Assembly: GCA_947683425.1 (NCBI GenBank)
Contig: CANTUQ010000076.1
Span: 4,898,001-4,962,000 of the forward strand
Length of the DNA: 64,000 bases
Direction of reading: 5' to 3'
Source: Excoecaria cochinchinensis
Lineage: Eukaryota > Streptophyta > Magnoliopsida > Malpighiales > Euphorbiaceae
Below the pieces are notes generated by a model. The model ran no database searches, was not told where the DNA came from, and worked only from the letters and a program-made list of their open reading frames with translations. How positions within the stretch are numbered: the stretch's first letter is position 1; every line of letters starts with the position of its first letter. Positions 31,369-41,217 of the stretch are shown in pieces. The translations under genes and the position numbers were made by a program.

Positions 31369-31379
31369 GGATGAAATTC

Positions 31380-31397
31380 TTTTAAGGAGGGAAGTAT
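31380..31397 (+). other. Polypurine tract of element G
   Basis: TTTTAAGGAGGGAAGTA directly before the 3' LTR start at 31398, the expected place for plus-strand priming. Confidence 0.75.
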
Positions 31398-32361
31398 TGT
31401 AACACCCCGATTCCTACCCTAGTAGTTTGAGCATGTGCTTGTGTGAGTGTGTTTTTTTTAAAGACTTCATTGCATGATATTATTAAGTTAGTAGGATTTG
31501 TATGTGTTTTGTGGTGGATTAAAGGATTAGAAGAATTTTTACCAAGAGTGTGTTTTTTTTAAAGAGTTGATTGCATTATTTTATTAAGTTAGTAGGATTT
31601 GTATGTGTTTTGTGGTGGATTAAAGGATTAGAAGAATTTTTGCCAAAACACACCATGGATTATGTGACACATGGCAATAGAAACAGAAAGAAGAGAGGGG
31701 TTTATATACCTAAGAGAGAGAAAATGAGAGAGAGCAAAAGTCTGCCTTCTTCCGTTTCCTCTCCCCATCCTCCTCCTCCTCTTCTTCTTCTTCTCTTTTT
31801 CCCTAAGTCTTCTGAAGTGATTCTTTGGTGGGATTTGACAACTCAAGAGCTAATTCGATAATTTTATGCTCTTTATGTTCTTCTTTTCCCCTTTTTCCTG
31901 TTAGTTGTGTGCGTGTGAGTGTGTGTGGTGGCTGGTATGGGTTTGATTGAATATTGTGTTTTGGGGTTGGATTTTGGATTTAGAGGCTCCTCCTAGAGAT
32001 CCTAAAGGAAAGGAAGTAATTGGTTGAAGTTTAACACTTTGATCTTGGAGCTTAGGAGTTCAAGGTTTGGGAGTTTGTGAATCGTGTGTATTTTCGATTT
32101 TGTATGTTTTGCTTAATTTTATGGAAAATTAAGAGGTTAATCTTGTTTATGTTTATGTAAATATTGTGGGTTTTGATTAATTTGCGTAGAGATAGCATCG
32201 TTGTGGAGTATTGAAAAGAAAAATTGAGATTGTGTTAGCTAAAAGGGAAAAATTATGGGTTTGTTAAATTCTTATTTTTGATTGTTGAATTTGGATGTTT
32301 AATTCATGTTAATAGGAATTAAACATGGGTTTTATGTTTTATTTTATGTATTGAATGCTTG
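31398..32361 (+). repeat. 3' LTR of element G, truncated
   Basis: Starts TGTAACACCCCG and follows the 5' LTR for about 960 bases, to near the equivalent of 22695. It then gives way abruptly to a Tat LTR start. The palindrome array and all later LTR parts are missing. An internal tandem duplication lies at 31446-31650. Confidence 0.88.
31446..31650 (+). repeat. 101-bp tandem duplication in G 3' LTR
   Basis: Two adjoining copies starting AGTGTGTTTTTTTTAAAG at 31446 and 31547; the 5' LTR has one copy. The duplication lies between the LTR start and the TATA region. Confidence 0.9.
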
Positions 32362-32606
32362 TGTAAACACCGTGCCCTGAGGCAGTCCAGGTTAGAGTTA
32401 CCCGATGAAGAGATCAACGTCTATTTTCGGATAAATGGATGGGATTGGGAGGTTTTTATCTTTCAGTTTCACAAGGATTAGAGTCTTTCTCTCTATAACA
32501 TGAGGTTTTGAAAGAGTTTGGGAAATTTAGCTTGAAAATTGAGATTTTGCTCCTCAAACGGGAAGCCCGTTGGAGTTAGGACGCCCGTCTCTAGCATTGA
32601 GAGACG
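32362..32606 (+). mobile_element. Start of a plus-strand Tat LTR (fragment)
   Basis: TGTAAACACCGTGCCCTGAGG opens like the Tat LTR start (TGTAGACACCGGG), here on the plus strand, and GTTACCCGATGA follows as in element A. It breaks off at about 32606, where sequence matching element C (minus strand) begins. It may be the 5' LTR start of Tat-2, whose pol resumes at 52397. That link is inference. Confidence 0.65.
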
Positions 32607-33297
32607 TAACAATAATACTAATAATATAAAATGAACAAACATAACATAAATAATAATAAATAAATAGGATGATAACAAAATACTAATAATTAATTAATGA
32701 CATAACAATAATGATGAACATAACTATCATAATAATGCCACCATAATGACAATAATAATAATATGCTAATTACAATAATAATTATAGTATGAAACAAATA
32801 ATATTAACAATAACACATGAATAACAATAATAATATCACACAACAATAATTATAATCAACAATAATAATCATAACCACAATATTGACATAACCATAATAA
32901 TAATAATAATAATTAAAATGACAATAGCAAATCACCATAATAAATAATAATAACTAAATACATATAATAATAAAAATAAATCAAATAACAATAACAATCA
33001 TCGTAATAATAATAAATAATGCAAAATCAACGATAACACAAAATAAATACTCATGATAACAACAAGTAAATTAAAATAAACATAATTTAGATAATATTAA
33101 TAACAATAAAGCTCAATAATACTAATGGATAAACAAAATAATAATAGTTATAATAATAATAATGTAAAACATAATTAATTAATAATAATACTAATAATAC
33201 TAATAATACTAATATTAATAATAATCATAATAGAAAACTAAACAAACCTAATAACAATAATACAAACTAATATATACCATAATAACAAATAATAAAT

Positions 33298-33299
33298 CA

Positions 33300-33337
<38 letters not shown>
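33298..33337. repeat. (AAT)n microsatellite
   Basis: About thirteen uninterrupted AAT units in the C 3' LTR, shorter at the matching place in the 5' LTR. Confidence 0.95.
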
Positions 33338-33342
<5 letters not shown>

Positions 33343-33404
33343 AAATAGAATAATAATAATAATAATAAAAAGAATAATAATAATAAAAAAAATGAAAAGG
33401 GAAG

Positions 33405-33665
33405 GGGTCACCGGATTTCTTCGCTGGAAGACCACCGCCACCGCTACCAGGTAGATCGGTTGATCCCGACACAGCAGGTCACGTGCCGAACGGCGCTGCC
33501 ATTTCGCCGAAAAACTCATTTGAAGCGTCGCTGGTCTTCCTCCGACGCGCTCTGCTGCCGGCGAGTGATGGGGAACGGCGGGTGCCGGCAACCTCGTCCG
33601 GCTGCTGGGAGTGCGCCGGTGGGGCGCGTGGGCTATTCCGGCCCCGGGGGTAGCCGGCGGAGGCT
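33405..33665. other. GC-rich island in C 3' LTR
   Basis: About 260 bases rich in CG dinucleotides (GCCGGCGAGTGATGG, GGCCCCGGGGGTAGCCGG) between AAT-rich and TC-rich DNA. The 5' LTR has the same island at 51395-51670. Open frames across it on both strands differ between the copies, so coding is unlikely. Confidence 0.7.
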
Positions 33666-34005
33666 CCGCCTCCCTCCCCCTCTTTTTTCTTCTCCTCTGG
33701 CGCCGTTTCCTCTGGTTTCCCGTTGGCTGCGTTTTCCGTGTCCCTCTCTCCTCTGTTTCTCTCTTTGTTCTTTCTTTCTATCTCTCTTTATTTTCCTTTA
33801 ATTCTTTGATTAGGTCCTCCTTTGTGTTTTCTTCCTCTTTGGCTTTGTATTTCCTATTTCTTTCCCTTTTATTTTCCTTTTCCTTTCTTTCTTTGGATAT
33901 GCGTTCTTGCTCTCTCTTCTTGCTCTTTCATTTTCTTTTCATTTTCTTTTCCTTTCAATTTTTTCTAACCAGCCGAGAGAGTCCCCATCTTTGGTCTATC
34001 ATATT

Positions 34006-34014
34006 CCTTTTATA
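34006..34014 (-). promoter_or_regulatory. TATA box of C 3' LTR
   Basis: The minus strand reads TATAAAAGGAATATGA about 395 bases from the LTR start. The 5' LTR has the same at 51993-52001; element A has TATAAAAAG at a similar distance. Confidence 0.5.
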
Positions 34015-34408
34015 CCAAAAATTAGGGTTAAGATAATTTCCTCCGTTTTCCATTTTTAATTTTTCAATTTTAACTAACTTACTTAAACTAACAAACTAAC
34101 TAATTAAACACTCTATTAATTAAATGCTCTATATTTTTATACCTATTTAATTTAATTAATCTACTTAAATTATCACATCTAACTTATTTAATTAAACCTT
34201 ATATCTATTTTCTTTTTCAATTTTAACTATCCTAAAATATTAACTAATTAATCAACTAATCTTAATTATTAATTTATCTCACAATATTAATTAATTAAAT
34301 TAACCTAATCTCATATTTTAATTGTTAATTTTATTTATTATTTTTTGGAGGAATTTATCAAGTACCCAAAATTGCCATGAAAATCTGACTCAGAACCCGG
34401 TGTCTACA

Positions 34409-34425
34409 GTTGCTCACAATTTTGG
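34409..34425 (-). other. Polypurine tract of element C
   Basis: The minus strand reads CCAAAATTGTGAGCAAC directly before the LTR start, in the same place as the element A tract but with fewer Gs. Confidence 0.55.
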
Positions 34426-34689
34426 AGAAGCTAGTGCATAAACATCTAGGTGAGCAAAAATTCAAAGGAGAAAGGCCAAAATTCAGAAAGGAAAAGAAAA
34501 AGAGATGCAGAGACACGTACTTGAGTAGGCGACGCTTGAACCGGATGAAGTTGGAGCTGTTCGGATGGTTAACGTCTGTTCATCAACGTGTTAACCCCAA
34601 TCATCTTTGGGCGTATAACCTCGCGGTGTTTAGCCCTCTGGAATGGTGTCCCTACTGGTCTCGTCTTGACCTATAAGGTGTTGGTGAGA

Positions 34690-35030
34690 TGCAGTGTTCT
34701 CTAGCTACGACCCTATTGTGAAGAGCAGTGTTCTCTAACTGCGGCTTCAATTGTGAGATGCGGTGTTTGCTAACCACAATCTCGGTGCGAAGAGCAGTGT
34801 TCTCTAACTACAGCTTCAATTGTGAGATGCGGTATTTGCTAACCACAATCTCGGTGCGAAGAGCAGTGTTCTCTAACTGTAGCTTCAATTGTGAGATGCG
34901 GTGTTTGCTAACCACAATCTTGGTGTGAAGAGCAGTGTTCTCTAACTACAACTTCGGCTTGTGAGATGCGGTACTCTCTGACCACAGTCTCGGGGTGAAG
35001 AGCAGTGTTCTCTAACTGCAACTTCGATTT
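34690..35030. repeat. 69-bp tandem array in element C
   Basis: About four to five units with GTGAGATGCGGTGTTTGC and GAGCAGTGTTCTCTAACT; starts at 34753, 34822, 34891 and 34961. It merges into the 139-bp array, which contains the same GTGAGATGCAGTG and GAGCAGTGTTCTCTAACT text, so the larger unit looks like two small units plus new spacer. Confidence 0.9.
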
Positions 35031-35045
35031 GTTGGAGTTTCCTTG

Positions 35046-36660
35046 CTAACCCCCATCCGATTTGTAAGGTGTGTAGTACTCTCTGACTATAGCATAAATT
35101 GTGAGATGCAGTACTATCTGACTACAATCATGATTTGTTGAAGTTCTCCTGCTAACCCCCATCCGATCTGCAAGGTGTGTAGTACTCTCTGACTACAATA
35201 TGAACTGTGAGATGCAGTGCTTTTTTACTACAGTCTCAAGGTGAAGAGCAGTGTTCTCTAATTGCTACTTCAATTGGTGAAGTTCCCCTGCTAACCCCCA
35301 TCCGATCTGCAAGGTGTGTAGTACTCTCTGACTACAACATGAACTGTGAGATGCAGTGCTTTCTGACTACAGTCTCAAGGTGAAGAGCAGTGTTCTCTAA
35401 CTGCAACTTCAATTGGTGAAGTTCCCCTGCTAACCCCCATCCGATCTGCAAGGTATGTAGTACTCTCCTACTACAATATGAACTATGAGATGCAGTGCTT
35501 TCTGACTACAGTCTCAAGGTGAAGAGCAGTGTTCTCTAACTGTAACTTCAATTGGTGAAGTTCCCCTGCTAACCCCCATCCGATCGGTAAGGAGTGTAGT
35601 ACTCTCTGACTACAACATGAACTGTGAGATGCAGTGTTTTCTGACTACAGTCTCAAAGTGAAGAGCAGCATTCTCTAACTGCAACGTCAATTTGTGAAGT
35701 TCCCCTGCTAACCCCCATCCGATCTGCAAGGTGTGTAGTACTCTCTGACTACAACATGAACTGTGAGATGCAGTGCTTTCTGACTACAGTCTCAAGGTGA
35801 AGAGCAGCGTTCTCTAACTGCAACTTCAATTGGTGAAGTTCCCCTACTAACCCCCATTCGATCTGCAAGGTGTGTAGTACTCTCTGACTACAACATGAAC
35901 TGTGAGATGCAGTGCTTTCTGACTACAGTCTCAAGGCGAAGAGCAGTGTTCTCTAACTGCAACTTCAATTTGTTAAGTTCCCCAGCTAACCCCTATCCGA
36001 TCTGCAAGGTGTGTAGTAATCTTTGACTACAACATGAACTGTGAGATGTAGTGCTTTCTGACTACACTCTCAATGTGAAGAGTAGTGTTCTGTAACTGCA
36101 ACTTCAATAGGTGAAGTTCCCCTGCTAACCCCCATCTGATCTGCATGGTGTGTAGTACTCTCTGACTACAACATGAAGTATGAGATGCAGTGCTTTCTGA
36201 CTACTGTCTCAAGGTGAAGAGCAGTGTGCTCTAACTGCAACTTCGATTTGTTGGAGTTCCCTTGCTAACCCCCATTCGATCTGCAATGTGTGTAGTACTC
36301 TCTGACTACAACATGAACTGTGAGATGCAGTGCTTTCTGACAACAGTCTCAAGGTGAAGAGCAGTGTTCTCTAACTGCAACTTCAATTGGTGAAGTTCCC
36401 CTGCTAACCCCCATTCTATCTGCAAGGTGTGTAGTACTCTCTGACTACAATATGAATTGTGAGATGCAGTGCATTCTGACTACAGTCTCAAGGTGAAGAG
36501 CAGTGTTTTCTAACTGCAACTTCGATTTATTTGAGTTCCCTTGCTAACCCCCATCCGATCTGCAAGGTGTGTAGTACTCTCTGACTATAACATGAACTAT
36601 AAGATGCAGTACTCTCTGACTACAGTCTCAATTGTGAGATGCCGTGTTCTCTAATTGAAG
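35046..36660. repeat. 139-bp tandem array in element C
   Basis: Eleven spacings between CTAACCCCCATCCGATCTGC anchors: the first is 106 bases, the rest 139 or 140 (35152, 35291, 35430, 35569, 35708, 35847, 35986, 36125, 36265, 36404, 36544). Units are closely similar. It lies between the non-coding body and the 3' LTR, where element A has unrelated arrays. Confidence 0.95.
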
Positions 36661-36769
36661 TCCCGATTACGATCTGCTCTATCGCTGATGTTTATCTTAA
36701 AATTTCTTTTTTCTGTAGCAGCACCTGCCTATTGGGGTCATTGTCAGTTGATGCTTACTGGGAGACTTG

Positions 36770-36965
36770 GATGCTCACCAAGTGGCTTTGATGCTCACTG
36801 AGAGGGCTTGATGCTCATTGAGTGATTTTGATGCTCACTGGGAGGTTTTGATGCTTTGATGCTCACTGGGATACTTTGATTGCTCACTGAGAGGCTTCGA
36901 TGCTCATTGGGAGGCTTTGATACTCACTGGGAGACTTTGATGCTCACTAGGAGGCTTTGATTTTT
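36770..36965. repeat. Short tandem repeats TTTGATGCTCACTGGGAGGC
   Basis: About eight units of roughly 20-28 bases built on GATGCTCACTGGGAG and GATGCTCATTGAG. Confidence 0.85.
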
Positions 36966-37497
36966 GATCCTCAAGAGAGGAAAAAAAAGATTTAAGCTTA
37001 CTTAGAGAGAAGTTAGATTGAAAGTTTTGTTACTTGCCTGCAGGCGGATAGATTTTAATGTCTTTGGTGATTTTTCTGTTTTTGCTTTTGTTTTTGATTC
37101 TTCCTTTCTTGGAATTTTTTTTTGGGGATTTTTACATTCTGGATGTATTTGAATTTTCACAGTATGTTGGATTTTCAAGGCCTTGAAAATGTCTTTTCTT
37201 TGTGTTTTGTTATTTTGTTTGTGTTGTTTTTATTTGAGAAGTGTTATTGTTTGTACATTTGCATTTGGATTTTGTACATTTATTGTATGATGTGGGTGAG
37301 CGTGCCTCTTATGATAGAGAAACTCACCTGATTTCCCCCCTGGCACAGCATGGACAGGCTTGCTTTTTTGGATGGTGTCTAACAACGTTGAGCTGAACCC
37401 ATCATCTGGATCACCTTTAAGCATGGGGTCTATTCGGACCTTTCCCCTGAGTCACGTACGTGGCAATATATACAAAATATTGTGTGTGTGTATGGTA
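36966..37497 (-). other. Non-coding body of element C, left of D
   Basis: T-rich, without a supported gene. About 37330-37500 is weakly repeated at 44150-44360 (GTCGAGCTAAACCCAT against GTTGAGCTGAACCCAT, TATTCGGACCTTTCC against TATTCGGACATTTCC), an old internal duplication. Confidence 0.65.
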
Positions 37498-38710
37498 TTA
37501 CGTGTAACAACCCAAATAGGGCCTAGTCGGAATCTGTGTTTTAAGTCGGATAAGTGAGTGTATTTTCGTAATTTGGGTAAAGAGGAATTTTGGACATTTA
37601 AGAATTTTGTGTTGAAGGAATTAAATAATTAAATGTTAAGTGAAGTGAGGGGTATATTAGTGTGTGATTATAGTGTATAGTTGTAGGGTGTTTATGGACT
37701 TAAGGTTTTTATTGTGTGGTTTGTGGTGCATGGTACCTAGGATGTGAAGAGGATTATAAGAAATATTATGATGTGAGTGAGTGTTTGGTACTTGGAAGAT
37801 ATTTGTGTGGATTGGGCTTGTGTGTGGTTGGTGTTTGGTGCCTTAAGTGGTGTTTGTTAAGATGGATTGATGGATGCTCTAAGATTGTGACATGTGGCTT
37901 GAGTTGGTGAGTAATTAATGTAAAGTATGAGAGAGATGAGGGAAGGGCAGAAATTGCCTAGCTTCCCGTGGAAGCTATCTCAATTTCCCCTTGCTTTCCT
38001 CATTTTCCCGTTCTCCCCTCTCTCTTGCTTTCATTCTTCTACTCTCTTCTCTCTTCTCTTGTGATTTCTTGAGTTTTGAGTGGGATCTTGGAAGGTTTGA
38101 GCTGGAAGTGTTGAAGGTAAGTGTTTGAATTCGGATTGAGGTTCCTTTATTTAATTGTGTTCTTGGGATTTTGGTCTGGGTTTGTGTTTGGGTCTGATTT
38201 GAGTGTATTGTGGCTGGGTTTTTGTGCAAGAATCGGAAGAGAGAAGGAAGAGCAAGGGCAAGGATAAAGTGGACTCGTGAGGAGCTCGATTTGAAGCTGC
38301 GATTTCCAGGTTTGGGAGTTTATTTGAGCTGTGTTATAGATTATGGTTTCTCCCCTATTTTCTCCTTGGATCAACTCTAGCTAGTGTTTGCATGTTATGT
38401 GTAATCTTGAGTATATTATGAATGCATGTTTAAATGGTGTAGTGACTTATAGTGAAGTGCAAGTGATATAGTGACGATGTTATGCGTTTTCAGAATTGAG
38501 CAGGCCCTGTTAGTGTATTTGAGTTTGATTGTGAGTGATTTCTTGTGGAAATTATAATTGATTATAGTGTAAATGTGTTTATGTGGCTTGTGAATGATGC
38601 GGTGATGTGCTGGAGGCGAGAGGTAAGTGTTTTGAATATGTTGTGTGTATGTATGAAGAGTTGTGTGTGAAAAGAGTAGGAAAAGAACAGAGTTGGGCGA
38701 ATCTGGGTTC

Positions 38711-39046
38711 TGTCGCGATCGCGACAAGTGCCGCGATCGCGACAGAAGGCGGACTTGGCCCCTTGTTCTTGAAGAGCCCTCTGTCGCGATCGCGACGCTA
38801 GTCGCGAGCGCGACAGAGAGTTTGGTCGCGGAAACCTCCGCGCGGGCGTGCTGCCGAGCGTGCGCGCGAGGAGGAAGGAACTGGTCGCTGTCGCGATCGC
38901 GACGGTGGTCGCGAGCGCGACAGAGATCGGCTCCGTGAAATTCTGCCGCGAGTGCTTCGTCGCGAGGAGGCCCTTGGCGCGACCTCGCGAGGGAGTACCC
39001 CGTGCTCTGTCGCGAGCGCGACACTTGTCGCGATCGCGACAGAGGC
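38711..39046. repeat. CG-palindrome array in D 5' LTR
   Basis: Copies of CTGTCGCGATCGCGACA and TGTCGCGAGCGCGACAGAG, mostly in back-to-back pairs joined by AAGTGC, GCTA or GGTG, with single GTCGCGAGGAGG half-sites between. Nearly all CG dinucleotides are intact. Confidence 0.93.
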
Positions 39047-39260
39047 CCTTCCTGCTTGCCTTGTTTTTCTGAATGTGTTTCTTTTGTTCACTTTGCACGG
39101 TTTCTCACTATTGCATGGAATTTGTGTGTGCTTTTGGATTCGTGATATTAATGTGCTAGTGTCCTTGTTATGGATTTATTTTATATAAGAGTCTTAATTG
39201 AATATTGTTTTTGTTATATATTGTCTGGTGAATTATTGTGTTGTCGAGCCTGAAGTGTCA

Positions 39261-39470
39261 AGGTATAGGATAATTAAGCATGCTTAAGAAGGGTTAGTGT
39301 TTAGCTGTTCTGTCCGCCCCGTTTGGGCGAAGCGGTCGACCTCCGAGATGGTCATCAATCGTGTAGTGATAAAATGTTTTGAGACTCCGGTCTCCCGCGC
39401 TGCCTTCGGGTAGTAAAGTGTTTTTGAGGCTTCGGTCTCCCGTGCCGTGTTCCCGTATCCTCAACCATTG
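39261..39470 (+). other. Hairpin ladder in D 5' LTR
   Basis: AGGATAATTAAGCATGCTTAA, given here as TTAAGCATGCTTAA, then CCGCCCCGTTTGGGCG, GGTCGACC-type pairs, GAGACTCCGGTCTC and GAGGCTTCGGTCTC, ending at a CCGTATCC block. The position is that of the ladder in F, G and I; stem sequences are different. Confidence 0.7.
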
Positions 39471-39671
39471 ATTTCAGGCTATTGTGTGTAGTGTCTTGTA
39501 TTGATAAAGTGAGTGTTCTGATCAAAGTGTGATTTCCGAATAGTGTGATGGTTTAGTGCATTGCGTTATATTATCCTGATTATATCGTAATATCTCTGTA
39601 CTCTGATGCATAATGATTTATGTATATTAATGCATGTTTCCTTGCATAGTGTTCTGTTATTGTTTGTTTCT

Positions 39672-39717
39672 CCCCACTAAGCGTTATCGCTTAGCACGGG
39701 CTTTTATCCCGTGCAGG
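39672..39717 (+). other. CTAAGCG stem-loop in D 5' LTR
   Basis: CCCCACTAAGCG, TTAT and CGCTTAGCACGGG, then a T-rich tract and CCCGTGCAGGT. Repeated in the 3' LTR at 43368-43413. Confidence 0.8.
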
Positions 39718-40102
39718 TATCGTGAAGGATTTTGGGAGTGCCCGAGTCGTGCATCTGCAGGCAGGCCATTTAGGAGTCGAGTTTATTATTTCTGTCTCCT
39801 CCTGAAATTTTCTTTTGTATATGTATAATTCTTTTGTTTATGTATAACTCTTTTTGTAAAGGATTTTAAAGATGTAATCTTTTGGGCCGTTGTATATAAC
39901 TCGTATTTGATTATTCATGTAATGAAGTATGTTTCCTTTTATATTTTTCCAAGATTTTATTATATGTTTATTGAATGCTTCCGCTTCGCGCATGTATGCT
40001 TCCGCTGTATGCTTTGCCGTGTCGTGAGTGAGTGTCGTGTGGTAGCGCGCCAGCCGGCGCCCTTCCAACGGGGGCGGCGGAGGGGGGGGTGTTACAATTT
40101 AG

Positions 40103-40114
40103 TGGTATCAGAGC
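40103..40114 (+). other. Primer-binding site of element D
   Basis: TGGTATCAGAGC six bases after the LTR end; complementary to initiator tRNA-Met. Confidence 0.92.
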
Positions 40115-40227
40115 GCCGGTTTAGGCGGTTCTGGTTGCCTCTGTTTGTTATGTGTTGAGTTTTTGCATGTGAGTCGGTTTTGTGTCGTGGCCTAATGCAG
40201 ATGTGTCTTGTCTTGTGTAGTGTTTAG

Positions 40228-41123
40228 ATGGAGTCTGATCCAAGTGAGCATGTGGGTGAGACAGTTGGTAGTGCAAGTGTAGTGAGAGGTGAGCAACCTG
40301 CTCCGCAGCGTCAGCGAGAGGAGATTCCTGGTGTGGGTTTTGGTCAAGAGAACCCGGCGTTAGTGCAAGGTTTGCTTCAGCTGGTTGAGAGGCTAAGTGG
40401 AGAGAGTTTATCAGTCTGAGGCAGCGAGGTATGACAGTGAGCGAGTATGATAAGGAATTCAGCCGGTTGAGTAAGTATGTGCCTGAGACTTTGTTGACGG
40501 ATGAGTTCAGAAGTCGACATTTCCTAGAGGGACTTCGGGAGGTGTATAGAGGTCAGTTGTCGGCATTTTCAGTTTTGCAACCCGTGGGGTATTATCAGCT
40601 TGTGGCAGCGGCGATGAAGTTAGAAGAGTCTGAGGTGATCAAACAAAGGATCGAGAGCAAGAGGAGAACACCGAGTGATGGGTTTGGAAGTGGCAAGAAG
40701 TCGAGAGGAGTTTCGAGTGGCCAAAGTGGAAAGAGTTCGATTCCGGTTCGTTCGGAAGTCGAGAGTGTAGCGCCACCCTCTAGCAAGGGAAGTGTTGTTC
40801 CGGAGTGTGAGCATTGTTATAAGCACCACTGGGGCGAGTGCAGAAGGATCTCTGGAGCGTGCTTCAGATGTGGAAGTCAGGAGCACATGGTGGCAAATTG
40901 TCCGGATTGAAGAGAGCTTCAGGGTAGAACAGAGGGTAGAGCCAGTGGTCAGAAAGCGAGAGGGAATCAGAGTGGAAGAGCCAGTGGACGTCCTTCGCAA
41001 GCGCCATCAGAGTCAGTGCAGAAACCATCTGCAGAAGAAGTGCCTTCGCGTCCAAGAGTTTATGCGTTGCAACTAGGGGATATAGCAGATCGAGCGGGAC
41101 CTTCTGGTAAGTTATGTTATTAG
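40228..41123 (+). pseudogene. Deleted chromovirus gag (element D)
   Basis: The start ATG 40228 (MESDPSEHVGE) follows the leader as in G. After LVERLSGE a deletion joins the N-terminus, out of frame, to the later block MTVSEYDKEFSRLSKYVPE, removing most of the capsid domain; TGA at 40417 follows in the first frame. The second part (40431-40907) has a Ser/Lys-rich stretch and the zinc knuckle CFRCGSQEHMVANC, then TGA. The frame continues through an RG-rich tail to TAG at 41121. Nothing of protease or later pol remains. Confidence 0.9.
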
Positions 41124-41194
41124 TTTTCAGTTAAGTTGCGGTTTGTGTTTGGGTTGTTTGGATTTAAGTGATTAGCGGGGAAATTTCGAGGACG

Positions 41195-41217
41195 AAATTT
41201 CTTAAGGGGGAGTGATT
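41195..41217 (+). other. Polypurine tract of element D
   Basis: TTCTTAAGGGGGAGTGATT, directly upstream of the 3' LTR. Confidence 0.8.

Larger units (their letters stand above)
21846..32361 (+). mobile_element. Element G: decayed Tekay/Del-type chromovirus
   Basis: 5' LTR 21846-24005, primer site 24011-24022, gag, protease, reverse transcriptase, RNase H, integrase, chromodomain, polypurine tract and the first 964 bases of a 3' LTR (31398-32361). The order gag-protease-RT-RNase H-integrase is Ty3/gypsy. Solo LTR H is inserted in the reverse transcriptase. The 3' LTR is cut by a Tat LTR start at 32362. Many stop codons make it non-functional. Confidence 0.92.
32607..34408 (-). repeat. 3' LTR of element C, truncated
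   Basis: Matches 50633-52396 nearly base for base. The minus strand starts TGTAGACACCGGG at 34408. It comprises an AAT-rich half (32607-33395), a GC-rich island (33405-33665), pyrimidine-rich DNA and a TATA box. About 1.3 kb of LTR end is missing on the left. The runs of Tyr, Leu or Ile in open frames here come from AAT repeats. Confidence 0.88.
37503..40096 (+). repeat. 5' LTR of element D
   Basis: Starts TGTAACAACCC and ends GGGGGTGTTACA. It holds the palindrome array (38711-39046), a hairpin ladder (39261-39470) and the CTAAGCG stem-loop (39672-39717). The overlapping open frames on both strands around 38416-39100 are produced by the palindromes and are not genes. Confidence 0.95.

Noticed and set aside
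33460..34036. Overlapping plus-strand frames of 113 and 141 residues over the GC-rich island
   Set aside because: The frames run into TC-rich LTR sequence, differ in length in the 5' LTR copy and have no recognised domain.
38416..39100. Overlapping open frames up to 202 residues on both strands, with VAIATSVAIATEG or SRSRQ-type repeats
   Set aside because: They arise from reading the CG palindromes in all frames; the sequence is LTR, lacks codon structure, and is repeated identically in the other LTR of D.
41100..41135. GGTAAGT followed by TTTTCAG in D, like a tiny intron marking where pol was spliced out
   Set aside because: The distance of under 30 bases is too short for a plant intron, and splicing followed by reverse transcription would remove both sites.
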